A stretch of 64,000 nucleotides of DNA from positions 1-64,000 of the forward strand of contig JBBAUA010000015.1 in the NCBI GenBank assembly GCA_040398465.1, given 5' to 3'. Under the pieces are notes generated by a model, which was given only the letters and a program-made list of their open reading frames with translations, was not told where the DNA came from and ran no database searches. Of this stretch, positions 33,934-41,893 are shown one piece after another. The DNA is from UBA7672 sp040398465. Lineage in GTDB: Bacteria > Pseudomonadota > Alphaproteobacteria > Caulobacterales > Hyphomonadaceae. Each line of letters starts with the position of its first letter. The first letter of the stretch is position 1. The translations under genes and the position numbers were made by a program.

Positions 33934-34785
33934 CTACCTCTTCTTCTCCGCCTCCAGCGCCAACTCCGCCCCGCGCTTCACCGCAGCATCTACCGCGCGC
34001 GCCATCAGGTCCGGCATCCCGCCCTCACCCATCAGCACACCAAGCGCCGCAGCTGTCGTCCCGCCCGGCGACGTCACTTGCTTTCGCAACTCCACCGGAG
34101 ACTCCGCAAACTCGCCCAGCAGCGCCCCGGCGCCGATAACCGTCTCGCGCGCCAGCGCCATAGCTGTCGCTTCATCCAGCCCCGCAGCACGCCCGGCGGC
34201 GCCGAGCGCTTCAGCCAGCAGGAACACATACGCGGGACCGGACCCGGACACGGCCGTCACCGCGTCCATCTGCTGTTCCTTCAAAGGCCCGACAACAAAC
34301 CCGAGTGGCTCCAGCAGCCGCGCCGTCGCGATCGCCTCATCGCCGCCGCACGCATCCGACAGCGCATACCCAGTCGCGCCCATGCCGATGGCGCCCGGCG
34401 TATTCGGCATGGCCCGCGCAATCTTGTCTGTTCCCAACGCCCCGGCAACCCGCGCGATCGTCACGCCTGCCATGATCGAAACCACCAGCGTCTGCGGCCC
34501 CACCCACGCCTTAAGCGCATCGACTGCATCGCCGAATCCCTGCGGCTTCACAGCCAACACGACGATGTCGGCGATCTCGGCCGGAGCGTTCAACGCAATC
34601 AGCCCGCCATCCGCCGCCGCGACAACGTCCTCGCCCGGATGGGGCTCGACAACCGACAGCCGAGCGATACCAGCTGCGTCGAGATCGCCCAGCCAGCCGC
34701 GCGCCATAGCCGATCCCATACGCCCGGCGCCGATCAATGCAACATGGAGAAGTCGCGCGCCTCCGGATGCGGAAGTCGCGCTCAT
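33934..34785 (-). CDS. proC: Pyrroline-5-carboxylate reductase
   Basis: A 283-residue NAD(P)H enzyme that reduces pyrroline-5-carboxylate to proline. The Rossmann motif is HVALIGAGRMGSAMARGWL. The family signature is in the C-terminal helical domain as DAVTAVSGSGPAYVFLLAEAL and LRKQVTSPGGTTAAALGVL. It starts 4 bases after the stop of the YbjN-domain gene on the same strand, so the two are co-transcribed. Confidence 0.95.
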   Translation of the reverse strand: MSATSASGGARLLHVALIGAGRMGSAMARGWLGDLDAAGIARLSVVEPHPGEDVVAAADGGLIALNAPAEIADIVVLAVKPQGFGDAVDALKAWVGPQTLVVSIMAGVTIARVAGALGTDKIARAMPNTPGAIGMGATGYALSDACGGDEAIATARLLEPLGFVVGPLKEQQMDAVTAVSGSGPAYVFLLAEALGAAGRAAGLDEATAMALARETVIGAGALLGEFAESPVELRKQVTSPGGTTAAALGVLMGEGGMPDLMARAVDAAVKRGAELALEAEKKR

Positions 34786-34789
34786 CGCC

Positions 34790-35293
34790 TCACGCCTCGC
34801 CGTGCGTCTCGAACAGGACGGCGTTTACCGCCTCTTCGGGAGACTTGCCGGCCCACACGACGAAATTGAACGCCGGCAGGAACTGGTCGGCTGCATCAAG
34901 CGCCGCCGCGAGGATCGCCGCGACTTCGCCCGGATCGGGCGAGATGCGGTCAAGCATGGGGATCGTGTGACGGAACACCGCCACGCCATCCTCGCCCCAG
35001 TAATCGAAGTGACCAAGCCACAGGCGCTCATTGATCCGGCGCAGCAGGTCGGAAATCGCGGTCTGCTTCACATGCGGCGCACGCAGATCGAGCGTCAGCG
35101 TGAAATTCAGCGACGGCGGCTCATCGCGCCACGCAAACATGCCGCCGAACTCGCCCCACTTCGTCATCGATGCGCAATGCACGATGCCTTCTTCCGTACG
35201 TTCGCACGCCCAGCCCGCGCCGAGCACGGTCTGCTCGACGAGATCCATGGCGCCATCCTGATGCGGCATTGCGAGGGAATCGAGTTGGGACAT
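34790..35293 (-). CDS. YbjN domain-containing protein
   Basis: A 167-residue protein with the YbjN fold pattern: VEQTVLGAGWACERTEEGIVHC, then strand pairs GEFGGMFAWRDEPPSLNFTLTLDLRAP, and the helical RRINERLWLGHFDYW and VFRHTIPML. YbjN-type proteins resemble type III secretion chaperones in fold and have been linked to stress and motility regulation in enterobacteria; the role in alphaproteobacteria is unknown. It is directly upstream of proC, an arrangement common in alphaproteobacteria. Confidence 0.86.
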   Translation of the reverse strand: MSQLDSLAMPHQDGAMDLVEQTVLGAGWACERTEEGIVHCASMTKWGEFGGMFAWRDEPPSLNFTLTLDLRAPHVKQTAISDLLRRINERLWLGHFDYWGEDGVAVFRHTIPMLDRISPDPGEVAAILAAALDAADQFLPAFNFVVWAGKSPEEAVNAVLFETHGEA

Positions 35294-35419
35294 CTGGTCG
35301 TCCTCCCTGGAGAGTGCAGGCCTGAATCACGAAAACGCGCGTCGTGGAATCAAACGCTATAGACCCTTGCCGCCTATAACAATGGCAGCATGGTTAAGGG
35401 GTTAGTCATTGGAATCGGC

Positions 35420-35668
35420 TTAACCGGACAGCTTAGCTTCAAGCGCGGCGACGCGCTTTTCGAGCGCCTCAGCGCGCTCCAGCGCCGTCCGCGCGAGTGT
35501 CTTCAGCGCTTCCACTTCCTCACGCTTGGCCAGGTCGGCGTCTGCGACAACACGTTCCGTCACCGAGCGAAACATCGCTTTCGCTTCGTCATTGGCGGCC
35601 TGGGCCATGCCTGCGACGCCCTGCGCCATCTTGGAAATGTCGTCCATGAACGCGTTACGGGACTGCAT
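35420..35668 (-). CDS. ubiK: Ubiquinone biosynthesis accessory factor UbiK (YqiC/BMFP family)
   Basis: An 82-residue protein, almost entirely helical: NAFMDDISKMAQGVAGMAQAANDEAKAM, then a C-terminal coiled coil VEALKTLARTALERAEALEKRVAALEAKL. This is the BMFP (brucella membrane fusogenic protein) pattern; the E. coli homologue UbiK supports ubiquinone synthesis. Being so short, it was checked by the match of both helices and the divergent position against lgt, as in many alphaproteobacteria. Confidence 0.88.
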   Translation of the reverse strand: MQSRNAFMDDISKMAQGVAGMAQAANDEAKAMFRSVTERVVADADLAKREEVEALKTLARTALERAEALEKRVAALEAKLSG

Positions 35669-35769
35669 TGTGCGCCTCTGTGGTAGACCCCGCCGCGGGA
35701 GCCGGTATCTATATGGCTCATTCGTGAGCCGATTTCAAAGTCGGCAGCTGTGCCGCACGGGAATTCCGC

Positions 35770-36714
35770 ATGTTTCTGCCCCTCGAAATCCCTTTTCCGA
35801 GGATTGATCCCGCGGCATTCACCATTCCGCTGCCCGATATGGCGCTCGGGCCGGTCCAGCTCGGCCCGTTTCCGGTGCGCTGGTACGCCCTTGGGTACAT
35901 TTTCGGCCTGCTGCTCGGCTGGTGGTATGCGGTGCGACTTGTCACCACGCCCACGCTCTGGGGCCTGAAAGAGAAAGGCCCGCTCCAGCGCGCGGACATC
36001 GACGACTTCGCCTTCTACGCGATGATCGGAATCCTGCTTGGCGGCCGCATCGGCTACATTCTTTTCTACACCATCCCCTACGAGTCCGAAAAAATCTTCG
36101 GGCCGGAGGGCGACCTGCTCTTCATCCTGCGCATGTGGGAAGGCGGCATGTCCTTCCATGGCGGCCTGATCGGCGCCGTCCTGGCGGTCTTCATCACCGC
36201 ACGCCTCCGAAAGATTCCTGTGCTCAGTCTCGGCGACGTCGCCTGCGCCGCGGCGCCGATCGGCATCTTCCTCGTGCGCATGGCCAACTTCATCAACGGC
36301 GAACTGTATGGCCGCCCGACCGACGCGGCATGGGGCATGCGCTTCCCCGATTACAACTGGGCGACGCGCGAGTGGGGACCGGTCGACGCCAAACCGCTCG
36401 TCCATCCCAGCCAGATCTATGAAGCGCTGACCGAGGGCGTGCTGCTCTTCATCGTCTGCGCGCTCGCCGTCTGGCAGTTCAAGCTGCTTCGTCGTCCCGG
36501 CATGGTCGCCGGCATCTTCCTCATCGGCTACGCCGTCTCGCGCACCTTCGTGGAGAACTTCCGCGAGCCTGACAACTTCACCCAAGGCGTGATGCCTGAA
36601 TGGTTCACCATGGGCATGCTGCTGTCGATCCCGATGATCCTCGGCGGAGCCTACCTCATCTGGCGCGCCAACCGCACAAGCCCCACAGGCGGCGGCGAAA
36701 CGAAACCGGCGTGA
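35770..36714 (+). CDS. lgt: Prolipoprotein diacylglyceryl transferase
   Basis: A 314-residue inner-membrane enzyme that attaches diacylglycerol to the lipobox cysteine of prolipoproteins. About seven membrane helices are visible. The signature FLVRMANFINGELYGRPTD contains the essential Arg/Asn/Gly set, and GGRIGYILFY, GGMSFHGGLIGAVLAV with the catalytic His, and HPSQIYEA are also present. The length is slightly above the E. coli enzyme. It is followed after 4 bases by midA-like and then pgeF, a recurrent alphaproteobacterial cluster. Confidence 0.96.
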   Translation: MFLPLEIPFPRIDPAAFTIPLPDMALGPVQLGPFPVRWYALGYIFGLLLGWWYAVRLVTTPTLWGLKEKGPLQRADIDDFAFYAMIGILLGGRIGYILFYTIPYESEKIFGPEGDLLFILRMWEGGMSFHGGLIGAVLAVFITARLRKIPVLSLGDVACAAAPIGIFLVRMANFINGELYGRPTDAAWGMRFPDYNWATREWGPVDAKPLVHPSQIYEALTEGVLLFIVCALAVWQFKLLRRPGMVAGIFLIGYAVSRTFVENFREPDNFTQGVMPEWFTMGMLLSIPMILGGAYLIWRANRTSPTGGGETKPA

Positions 36715-36718
36715 GACC

Positions 36719-37765
36719 GTGAGCGGCCTCCGCTCACGCCTCGTCGAGGCCATCCGCGCCGACGGGCCGATGCCCGTTTCTCTCTACATGCTGATGTGCC
36801 TGCACGATCCGCAGCACGGCTATTACGCAACGCGCCCCGCCTTCAATCAGGACTTCACCACCGCGCCCGAAACCTCGCAGGTCTTTGGCGAACTGATCGG
36901 CCTCTGGGCCGCGCACGAATGGCTCGCCATGGGCAGACCGTCACCGTGTCACCTGATCGAACTCGGCCCCGGCCGCGGCGTCATGATGTCTGACGCCCTC
37001 CGCGCCGGCGCCTCCGTCCCCGGCTTCAGCGATGCCGTGCGCGTGTCCCTCGTTGAAGCCAGCCCCGCCCTCCGCAAGGAACAGTCCGCCCGCCTCTTCC
37101 AGCGCGAAGTCCGCCACGCGGAGGACCTCGACGCCGTCCCACCCGGCCCCTCCATCATCCTCGCCAATGAATTCCTCGACTGCCTGCCCATCCGGCAGTT
37201 TGTCCGCTCCGGCGATAGATGGCGCGAACGCCAGGTCGGCCTCGACAAGTCCGGCGTCCTTGTCTTTGGCCTCGGCCCGCCGACGGACCTGCCCCCAAAC
37301 ATCACGCCCACAGGCGACGAAGTCGAAGCCGCGCCCGCGCTCGAAACCTTCGCCGCCGCCATCGCGCGCCGCCTGCTGGTGCACCCAGGCCGAGCGCTCA
37401 TCGTCGACTACGGCCCCGTTGACCACGCCCCCGCCGATACGCTGCGGGCCTACCGCTCCGGTCAGCAACTCTCGCCCCTCGCAGACCCCGGCGCATCTGA
37501 CCTCACCGCCGACGTCGACTTCGCCCGCCTCGTCCGCCTCTGCAAACAGCAAGGCCTCGGCATCCACGGCCCCGTCCCGCAATCCGATTTCCTGATCCGC
37601 CTCGGCGCCCTTCAACGCGCCGACACCCTCTCGCGCGCCAACCCCGAACGCGCCGCCGACACCCGCGCCGCAGTCAACAAGCTGGTCGAGCCCAGCGAAA
37701 TGGGCGCTCGCTTCCAGGTCCTCGCCATCACCTCGCCGGGCGCCGAAACGCCTCCAGCGTTCTGA
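36719..37765 (+). CDS. MidA/NDUFAF7-family SAM-dependent methyltransferase
   Basis: A 348-residue protein starting at GTG. The family N-terminus IRADGPMPVSLYMLMCLHDPQHGYYATRPAFNQDFTTAPETSQVFGELIGLW is diagnostic as a whole, with the SAM loop LIELGPGRGVMMSDALRA and the later SIILANEFLDCLPIRQFV. The mitochondrial homologue methylates an arginine of complex I subunit NDUFS2; bacterial members are thought to act likewise, which remains inference here. It sits between lgt and pgeF. Confidence 0.92.
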   Translation: MSGLRSRLVEAIRADGPMPVSLYMLMCLHDPQHGYYATRPAFNQDFTTAPETSQVFGELIGLWAAHEWLAMGRPSPCHLIELGPGRGVMMSDALRAGASVPGFSDAVRVSLVEASPALRKEQSARLFQREVRHAEDLDAVPPGPSIILANEFLDCLPIRQFVRSGDRWRERQVGLDKSGVLVFGLGPPTDLPPNITPTGDEVEAAPALETFAAAIARRLLVHPGRALIVDYGPVDHAPADTLRAYRSGQQLSPLADPGASDLTADVDFARLVRLCKQQGLGIHGPVPQSDFLIRLGALQRADTLSRANPERAADTRAAVNKLVEPSEMGARFQVLAITSPGAETPPAF

Positions 37766-37829
37766 TCGGGCATGCTAGCGTTGCGACCGCACACCGGGCC
37801 TCCTGGTGTCCTTTGTGCGAATCTTCGTG

Positions 37830-37890
37830 CCTTCGTGTTTCTCTTCAAAGACAAACACAAACGCACAGAGGGACCACAAAGACACGAAGG
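37830..37890. repeat. Inverted repeat upstream of pgeF
   Basis: CCTTCGTGT (37830-37838) pairs perfectly with ACACGAAGG (37882-37890). The 43 bases between are A-rich (CAAAGACAAACACAAACGCA), unlike the GC-rich surroundings. The right arm contains the AAGG that would serve as ribosome site for pgeF (ATG 37897), so a folded RNA would hide the start. A CTTTGTG/CACAAAG pair (37811-37817 and 37874-37880) adds further pairing. Confidence 0.5.
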
Positions 37891-37896
37891 CCCTGA

Positions 37897-38685
37897 ATGA
37901 CCCCCGACCGTCCCCCCTTCGACGAAGTCCCCGCCCTCAAGCGCTTCAGCATGCACGTGCGCCACGGCTTCTTCGGCCGTCGCGGCGGCGTCTCCACCGG
38001 CGTCTACAAGTCTCTCAACTGCGGCCACGGCTCTGGCGACGAGCCAGAGAAAGTGTTCGAGAACCGCCGCCGCGTCTGCCACGCCCTCGGCGCCGAACAC
38101 GACAAGCTCGCCTCGCCCCGCCAGATCCACTCCGCCAAAGCCGTCATCACCGAGACGGCCTACGCCCCCAACGACCGCCCCGAATGCGACGCGCTCGTCA
38201 CCAAGCGCCCCGGAATTCTTCTCGGCGTGCTAGCGGCTGACTGCGCTCCCATTGTGATCTGCGATCCGCACAACGGCGTCATCTCGGCGATCCACGCCGG
38301 CTGGAAGGGAGCAGTCGGTGGCGTCATCGAGGCTGCCGTCGAAGCCATGGATCAGATCGGCGGCGACCCAGCGAAGATGGTCGCAGGCATCGGCCCTTGC
38401 CTCTCGCAGTCCTCCTTCGAAGTCGGCCCCGACCTCGCCGACGCCGTCCTCGACGCCACTCCCTGGGCCGAAACGCTGTTCGAGCCTGGGACAGGCGACC
38501 GGCAGTTCTTCGATCTCAAGCGCTACTGCTCCGGCCGCCTCGCCCGCATGGGAGTCGCCCACATTGACGCCCTCGCCGACGATACCCTTACGCAGCAGGA
38601 CGCCTATTTCTCCCACCGCCACTCGGTAAAGGCAGGCGAGCGCGACTGTGGACGCAACATGACCGGCATCATGCTGCTAGGCTGA
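37897..38685 (+). CDS. pgeF: Peptidoglycan editing factor PgeF (YfiH, laccase-domain protein)
   Basis: A 262-residue protein of the multi-copper polyphenol oxidase/YfiH family: MHVRHGFFGRRGGVSTGVYKSLN, the zinc ligands in LGVLAADCAPIVICDP and ISAIHAGWKGAVGGVIEAA, and AGIGPCLSQSSFEVGPD. In E. coli the protein removes misincorporated serine from peptidoglycan precursors; other members act on purine nucleosides. It follows midA after 131 bases that contain an unusual A-rich inverted repeat. Confidence 0.93.
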   Translation: MTPDRPPFDEVPALKRFSMHVRHGFFGRRGGVSTGVYKSLNCGHGSGDEPEKVFENRRRVCHALGAEHDKLASPRQIHSAKAVITETAYAPNDRPECDALVTKRPGILLGVLAADCAPIVICDPHNGVISAIHAGWKGAVGGVIEAAVEAMDQIGGDPAKMVAGIGPCLSQSSFEVGPDLADAVLDATPWAETLFEPGTGDRQFFDLKRYCSGRLARMGVAHIDALADDTLTQQDAYFSHRHSVKAGERDCGRNMTGIMLLG

Positions 38686-38946
38686 CCAACGGTCTTGGCT
38701 TTTGGCGCAGGCGCAGCCCGCCTCCGTCGCCATCTTTGAATTCAGAATCTTTGCGGCGCCCCCTTGAACGCGCTTCGCTGCTCGCCAAAGTCTTCTGTGT
38801 GCGGACCGGGCCCCTCTGACAGCCGGCGTGAGATAACGCTGCTGTGATGTCGGACCGCATCGGGAGTATCCCGATGTCGGCTCGGTCAAATTCATCTTCG
38901 AACGAGCCGCTTCGAAACTCTCGCAACACAAACGAGAGGAGTCGAC
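38686..38946. other. Intergenic tract with structured leader
   Basis: About 260 bases between pgeF and a small gene. The left part has no supportable gene on either strand. The right part holds the three hairpins described separately and a strong ribosome site. Confidence 0.4.
38858..38938 (+). promoter_or_regulatory. Three consecutive hairpins in the leader of two small genes
   Basis: Three perfect inverted repeats follow one another: CATCGGGA-gta-TCCCGATG (38858-38876), GGCTCG...CGAGCC (38879-38908), and CTCTCG...CGAGAG (38918-38938). The last one pairs with GAGAG, which is part of the ribosome site GAGAGGAG (38935-38942) of the gene starting at 38947. This looks like a structured 5' leader able to hide the start site. 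The RNA structure itself is inferred. Confidence 0.5.
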
Positions 38947-39186
38947 ATGCCGTTCTACGACATTGGTACCCACTATTCGGGCTTCGGCCCCGTCCCGCCA
39001 GTGGTCAGGCGCGATCATCACGGCCTGTACCATCACTGGGCCCGGCCCCCGCGACCCAGAACTCCACCGGAAGCAGCTGCCGCGTCGCCGATCCGACGCG
39101 GCGCCACGCCGGTCGGAGACGTCCGCCTCGCGCTTGCGCCAACCCTGGCGCTCCATCTTCACCAATTCTCCAGCGAACGGAGCTGA
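38947..39186 (+). CDS. Small protein of unknown function
   Basis: A 79-residue frame starting MPFYDIGTHYSGFGPVPPVV directly after a near-perfect ribosome site (GAGAGGAG, 4 bases before the ATG), and ending 4 bases before the zinc-ribbon gene. It is rich in His, Pro, Arg and Ala, has no signal peptide or membrane segment, and I do not recognise a family. Support for it being real is the ribosome site and its tight position; weak composition and lack of known relatives count against it. The hairpin that covers its ribosome site suggests regulated translation. Confidence 0.5.
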   Translation: MPFYDIGTHYSGFGPVPPVVRRDHHGLYHHWARPPRPRTPPEAAAASPIRRGATPVGDVRLALAPTLALHLHQFSSERS

Positions 39187-39190
39187 TCCC

Positions 39191-39475
39191 ATGCCTCTTC
39201 TCACCTCCCCGATGGACGGCGCGCCGATGCGTCAGATCTTTCGCTACGGCATCGAATTCGACGTGTGCCCCACCACTGGCGGCGTCTGGCTCGACAAGGG
39301 CGAACTCGAAAAGCTGGTCGCGCTCGTGAAGGACGAAACGCTTCAGGGAAGCTCCCGTCAGCGCGGCCAATTCCGTGACGATGACGACGACGATGGTGAT
39401 GACGGCGACGATCGTAGCCGCAATCGCGCCAGCGGTGGACGGCGCTCGCGCCTCTCCGATCTTTTCGACTTCTAG
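39191..39475 (+). CDS. Degenerate zf-TFIIB (zinc-ribbon) domain protein
   Basis: A 94-residue protein starting MPLLTSPMDGAPMRQIFRYG. Residues ~5-43 follow the zf-TFIIB pattern CPxC...G.x.D.CPxCGGxWLDxGELEKL, here SPMDGAPM...GIEFDVCPTTGGVWLDKGELEKL. Only one of the four zinc cysteines (CPTT) is kept, so metal binding is doubtful. The C-terminal half is an acidic run (RDDDDDDGDDGDDR) followed by basic residues and LSDLFDF. Such proteins are often small and of unknown role. It is the second gene behind the structured leader. Confidence 0.78.
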   Translation: MPLLTSPMDGAPMRQIFRYGIEFDVCPTTGGVWLDKGELEKLVALVKDETLQGSSRQRGQFRDDDDDDGDDGDDRSRNRASGGRRSRLSDLFDF

Positions 39476-39592
39476 AACGCGTGACCGGCGCCGTCGCATG
39501 TAGCGACGGCGCCGAAACCGCTGATCTCGACATCCTCCGCTGGCCGCAACCCTGAAGGCTCAGCGATCGCGACCGCACACGCTCAAGCTCTG

Positions 39593-40696
39593 GTGACGGA
39601 ATCCATGGACTTCATCCAGGCCATTTTCGTGTCCGAGTTTCTGGGTAAGCCGAACTGGATCTGGCTGGCGTTCATCGCCGCTGTTGTGGCGTTGCTCGCT
39701 TTTGATCTCGGCGTCCTCAACCGGAAGGACCACGAGATCGGCACGCGGGAGTCACTGAAGCTATCCGCATTCTACATCGCCATTGGCCTGAGCTTCGCCA
39801 TCGTGATCTGGCAGCTCTACAACAACGCCTACCCGGGCGCGTCGACCGATCCCCAGCTGCTAGCGGTAACGGGTCAGGAGCGCGCCTGGATTGCTGTCCA
39901 GCTGTACCTGACCGGGTTCGCCGTCGAGAAGACGCTGGCGCTGGACAACGTCTTCATCATCTCGATGGTCTTCACCTATCTTGCGATCCCGCGCATGTAC
40001 CAGCACCGCGTGCTGTTCTGGGGCATCATCGGCGTCATCGTCCTTCGCGCCTTCATGATCGGCCTCGGCGCCGTGCTGGTCAGCCAGTTCTCCTGGGTGC
40101 TCTACATTTTCGCCGTCTTCCTAATTATCACCGGCATCCTGATGTTCCGAAAGGGCGGGCACGACACAGACATCAGCAAGAACAGGGTCCTCACCTGGCT
40201 CAAGCGCCGGATGAACGTCACGCCTGAACTTCACGGCAACAAGTTCCGCATCCAGCTGCCCGATCCCCAGACGGGCAAGCTTCGCTGGTTCGCGACGCCG
40301 CTCCTGCTGGCGCTTCTTTTTGTCGAAATCGTCGATCTCATCTTCGCCATCGACAGCGTGCCGGCAATCTTCGCTATCACCAGCGACCCGTACATCGTTT
40401 ACACATCGAACATATTCGCGATCCTCGGCCTTCGCGCGCTGTTCTTTGCGCTGGCCGCCATGGTGCATCGCTTTCAGTACCTGAAGTACGCCCTGGCGCT
40501 GACCCTCGTTTTCATCGGCTCCAAGATCTTCCTTGGCGACCTGTTCCCGGGCGGCAAATTCCCGGCAACCTGGTCCCTCGCGATCACGATGGGCCTGATC
40601 GGCGGCGGCATCCTGTATTCTCTGTGGAAAACAAGAACGCCGGCGGTCACCAAACCTGGCCGCGACCAAGCCGAAAAGCTGCCGGATGTGCGCTGA
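39593..40696 (+). CDS. TerC family membrane protein
   Basis: A 367-residue protein; start GTG at 39593 or ATG at 39605 (MDFIQAIFVSEFLGKPNWIWLAFI). About nine membrane helices are visible. TerC signatures with conserved acidic residues in membranes are present: AFDLGVLNRKDHEIG, FVEIVDLIFAIDSVPAIFAITSDPYIVYTSNIFAILGLRALFFAL. TerC/Alx proteins export manganese or help load metal on exported proteins; some confer tellurite resistance. The 100 or so bases before and 180 after contain no other gene. No tellurite genes adjoin it. Confidence 0.92.
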   Translation: MTESMDFIQAIFVSEFLGKPNWIWLAFIAAVVALLAFDLGVLNRKDHEIGTRESLKLSAFYIAIGLSFAIVIWQLYNNAYPGASTDPQLLAVTGQERAWIAVQLYLTGFAVEKTLALDNVFIISMVFTYLAIPRMYQHRVLFWGIIGVIVLRAFMIGLGAVLVSQFSWVLYIFAVFLIITGILMFRKGGHDTDISKNRVLTWLKRRMNVTPELHGNKFRIQLPDPQTGKLRWFATPLLLALLFVEIVDLIFAIDSVPAIFAITSDPYIVYTSNIFAILGLRALFFALAAMVHRFQYLKYALALTLVFIGSKIFLGDLFPGGKFPATWSLAITMGLIGGGILYSLWKTRTPAVTKPGRDQAEKLPDVR

Positions 40697-40830
40697 TCAA
40701 GTAGCAGCTTCCCGCCTTTGCGTCTGTTTGCGGTATTTCGGTCGCACCGGAGGGTCTCGCCGACAAATCATTCGGTCGCGCGATTGCAGCCTAGCCGATT
40801 CTGCGACAGAAGCGTGACGCCGACGGGAGC

Positions 40831-40854
40831 CCCCTTGTTCTAACCAGCAAGGGG
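40831..40854. repeat. Hairpin upstream of prs
   Basis: CCCCTTG (40831-40837) and CAAGGGG (40848-40854) pair perfectly with a 10-base loop, 24 bases before the prs ATG. There is no U tract, so it is more likely a leader structure than a terminator. Confidence 0.35.
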
Positions 40855-40878
40855 CGACGAAAACGGGAGTGCGGGCAG

Positions 40879-41811
40879 ATGAAACTCATCTCGTGCAACG
40901 CAAACCGGCCATTGGCCCAGCGCATCGCAGACCGTCTCGACATGCGCCTGACCGACACCGAGGTGAAGACCTTCAAGGACCGAGAAGTCTTCGTGAAGGT
41001 AAACGAGAACGTCCGCGGCCAGGACGTCTACATTATCCAGTCGACCTCGGCGCCAGCCAACGACCACCTGATGGAATTGCTGATCACGATGGACGCCCTC
41101 GTCCGAGCCTCCGCCCGACGCATCACGGCCGTGATCCCCTATTTCGGCTACTCACGCCAGGACAGGAAGACAGACGGCCGCACGCCGATCTCCGCCAAGC
41201 TTGTCGCCAACCTGATCACCGTCGCCGGCGCCGACCGCGTCGTGACCGTTGATCTCCACGCGGCGCAGATCCAGGGGTTCTTCGACAAGCCGACGGACAA
41301 TCTGTTCGCCATGCCGGAAATGGCCGACGACATCCTGAAGAAGTACGGCAGCCAGGACCTGATGGTCATCTCGCCAGACGTTGGCGGCGTCGTCCGCGCC
41401 CGCGCCCTCGCCAAGCGCCTCAACACGGATCTTGCCATCGTCGACAAGCGTCGCGAGAGAGCCGGAGAGTCCGAAGTGGCTAACATCATCGGCGACGTCG
41501 AAGGCCGCAAATGCATCCTCATCGATGACATGACGGACTCAGGCGGCACGCTCATCAACGCCGCCGACGCGCTCCTGAAGAAGGGCGCCATGGAGGTTGC
41601 CGCCTACGTCACGCACGGCGTGCTGTCCAACGGAGCCGCCGCCAACATCGACAAGTCCCAGCTGAAGGAGCTTGTCATCACCGACACCATCCAGGCCTCC
41701 GATGCAGTCGCCAAGGCCAAGAAGATCCGCACCATCACCCTCGCCCCCCTAATCGCCGAAGCGATCCGCCGCATCGCGAACGACGAGTCCATCTCGAAGA
41801 TGTTCGATTAG
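40879..41811 (+). CDS. prs: Ribose-phosphate pyrophosphokinase
   Basis: A 310-residue cytoplasmic enzyme making PRPP from ribose-5-phosphate and ATP for nucleotide, His and Trp synthesis. The ATP flexible loop is YFGYSRQDRKTDGRTPISAKL, the metal/ATP site VDLHAAQIQGFFDKPTDNL, and the PRPP loop CILIDDMTDSGGTLINAA. The length is normal for class I enzymes. It is monocistronic, with a hairpin in its leader. Confidence 0.97.
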   Translation: MKLISCNANRPLAQRIADRLDMRLTDTEVKTFKDREVFVKVNENVRGQDVYIIQSTSAPANDHLMELLITMDALVRASARRITAVIPYFGYSRQDRKTDGRTPISAKLVANLITVAGADRVVTVDLHAAQIQGFFDKPTDNLFAMPEMADDILKKYGSQDLMVISPDVGGVVRARALAKRLNTDLAIVDKRRERAGESEVANIIGDVEGRKCILIDDMTDSGGTLINAADALLKKGAMEVAAYVTHGVLSNGAAANIDKSQLKELVITDTIQASDAVAKAKKIRTITLAPLIAEAIRRIANDESISKMFD

Positions 41812-41893
41812 GCTGGGACGGCCGATCCCTGCTGCACAGCCCCCGCTGCCTGCCACTCCGAAAGCGCCAGCGTCAAGGAGCGCGCCATCGCGC

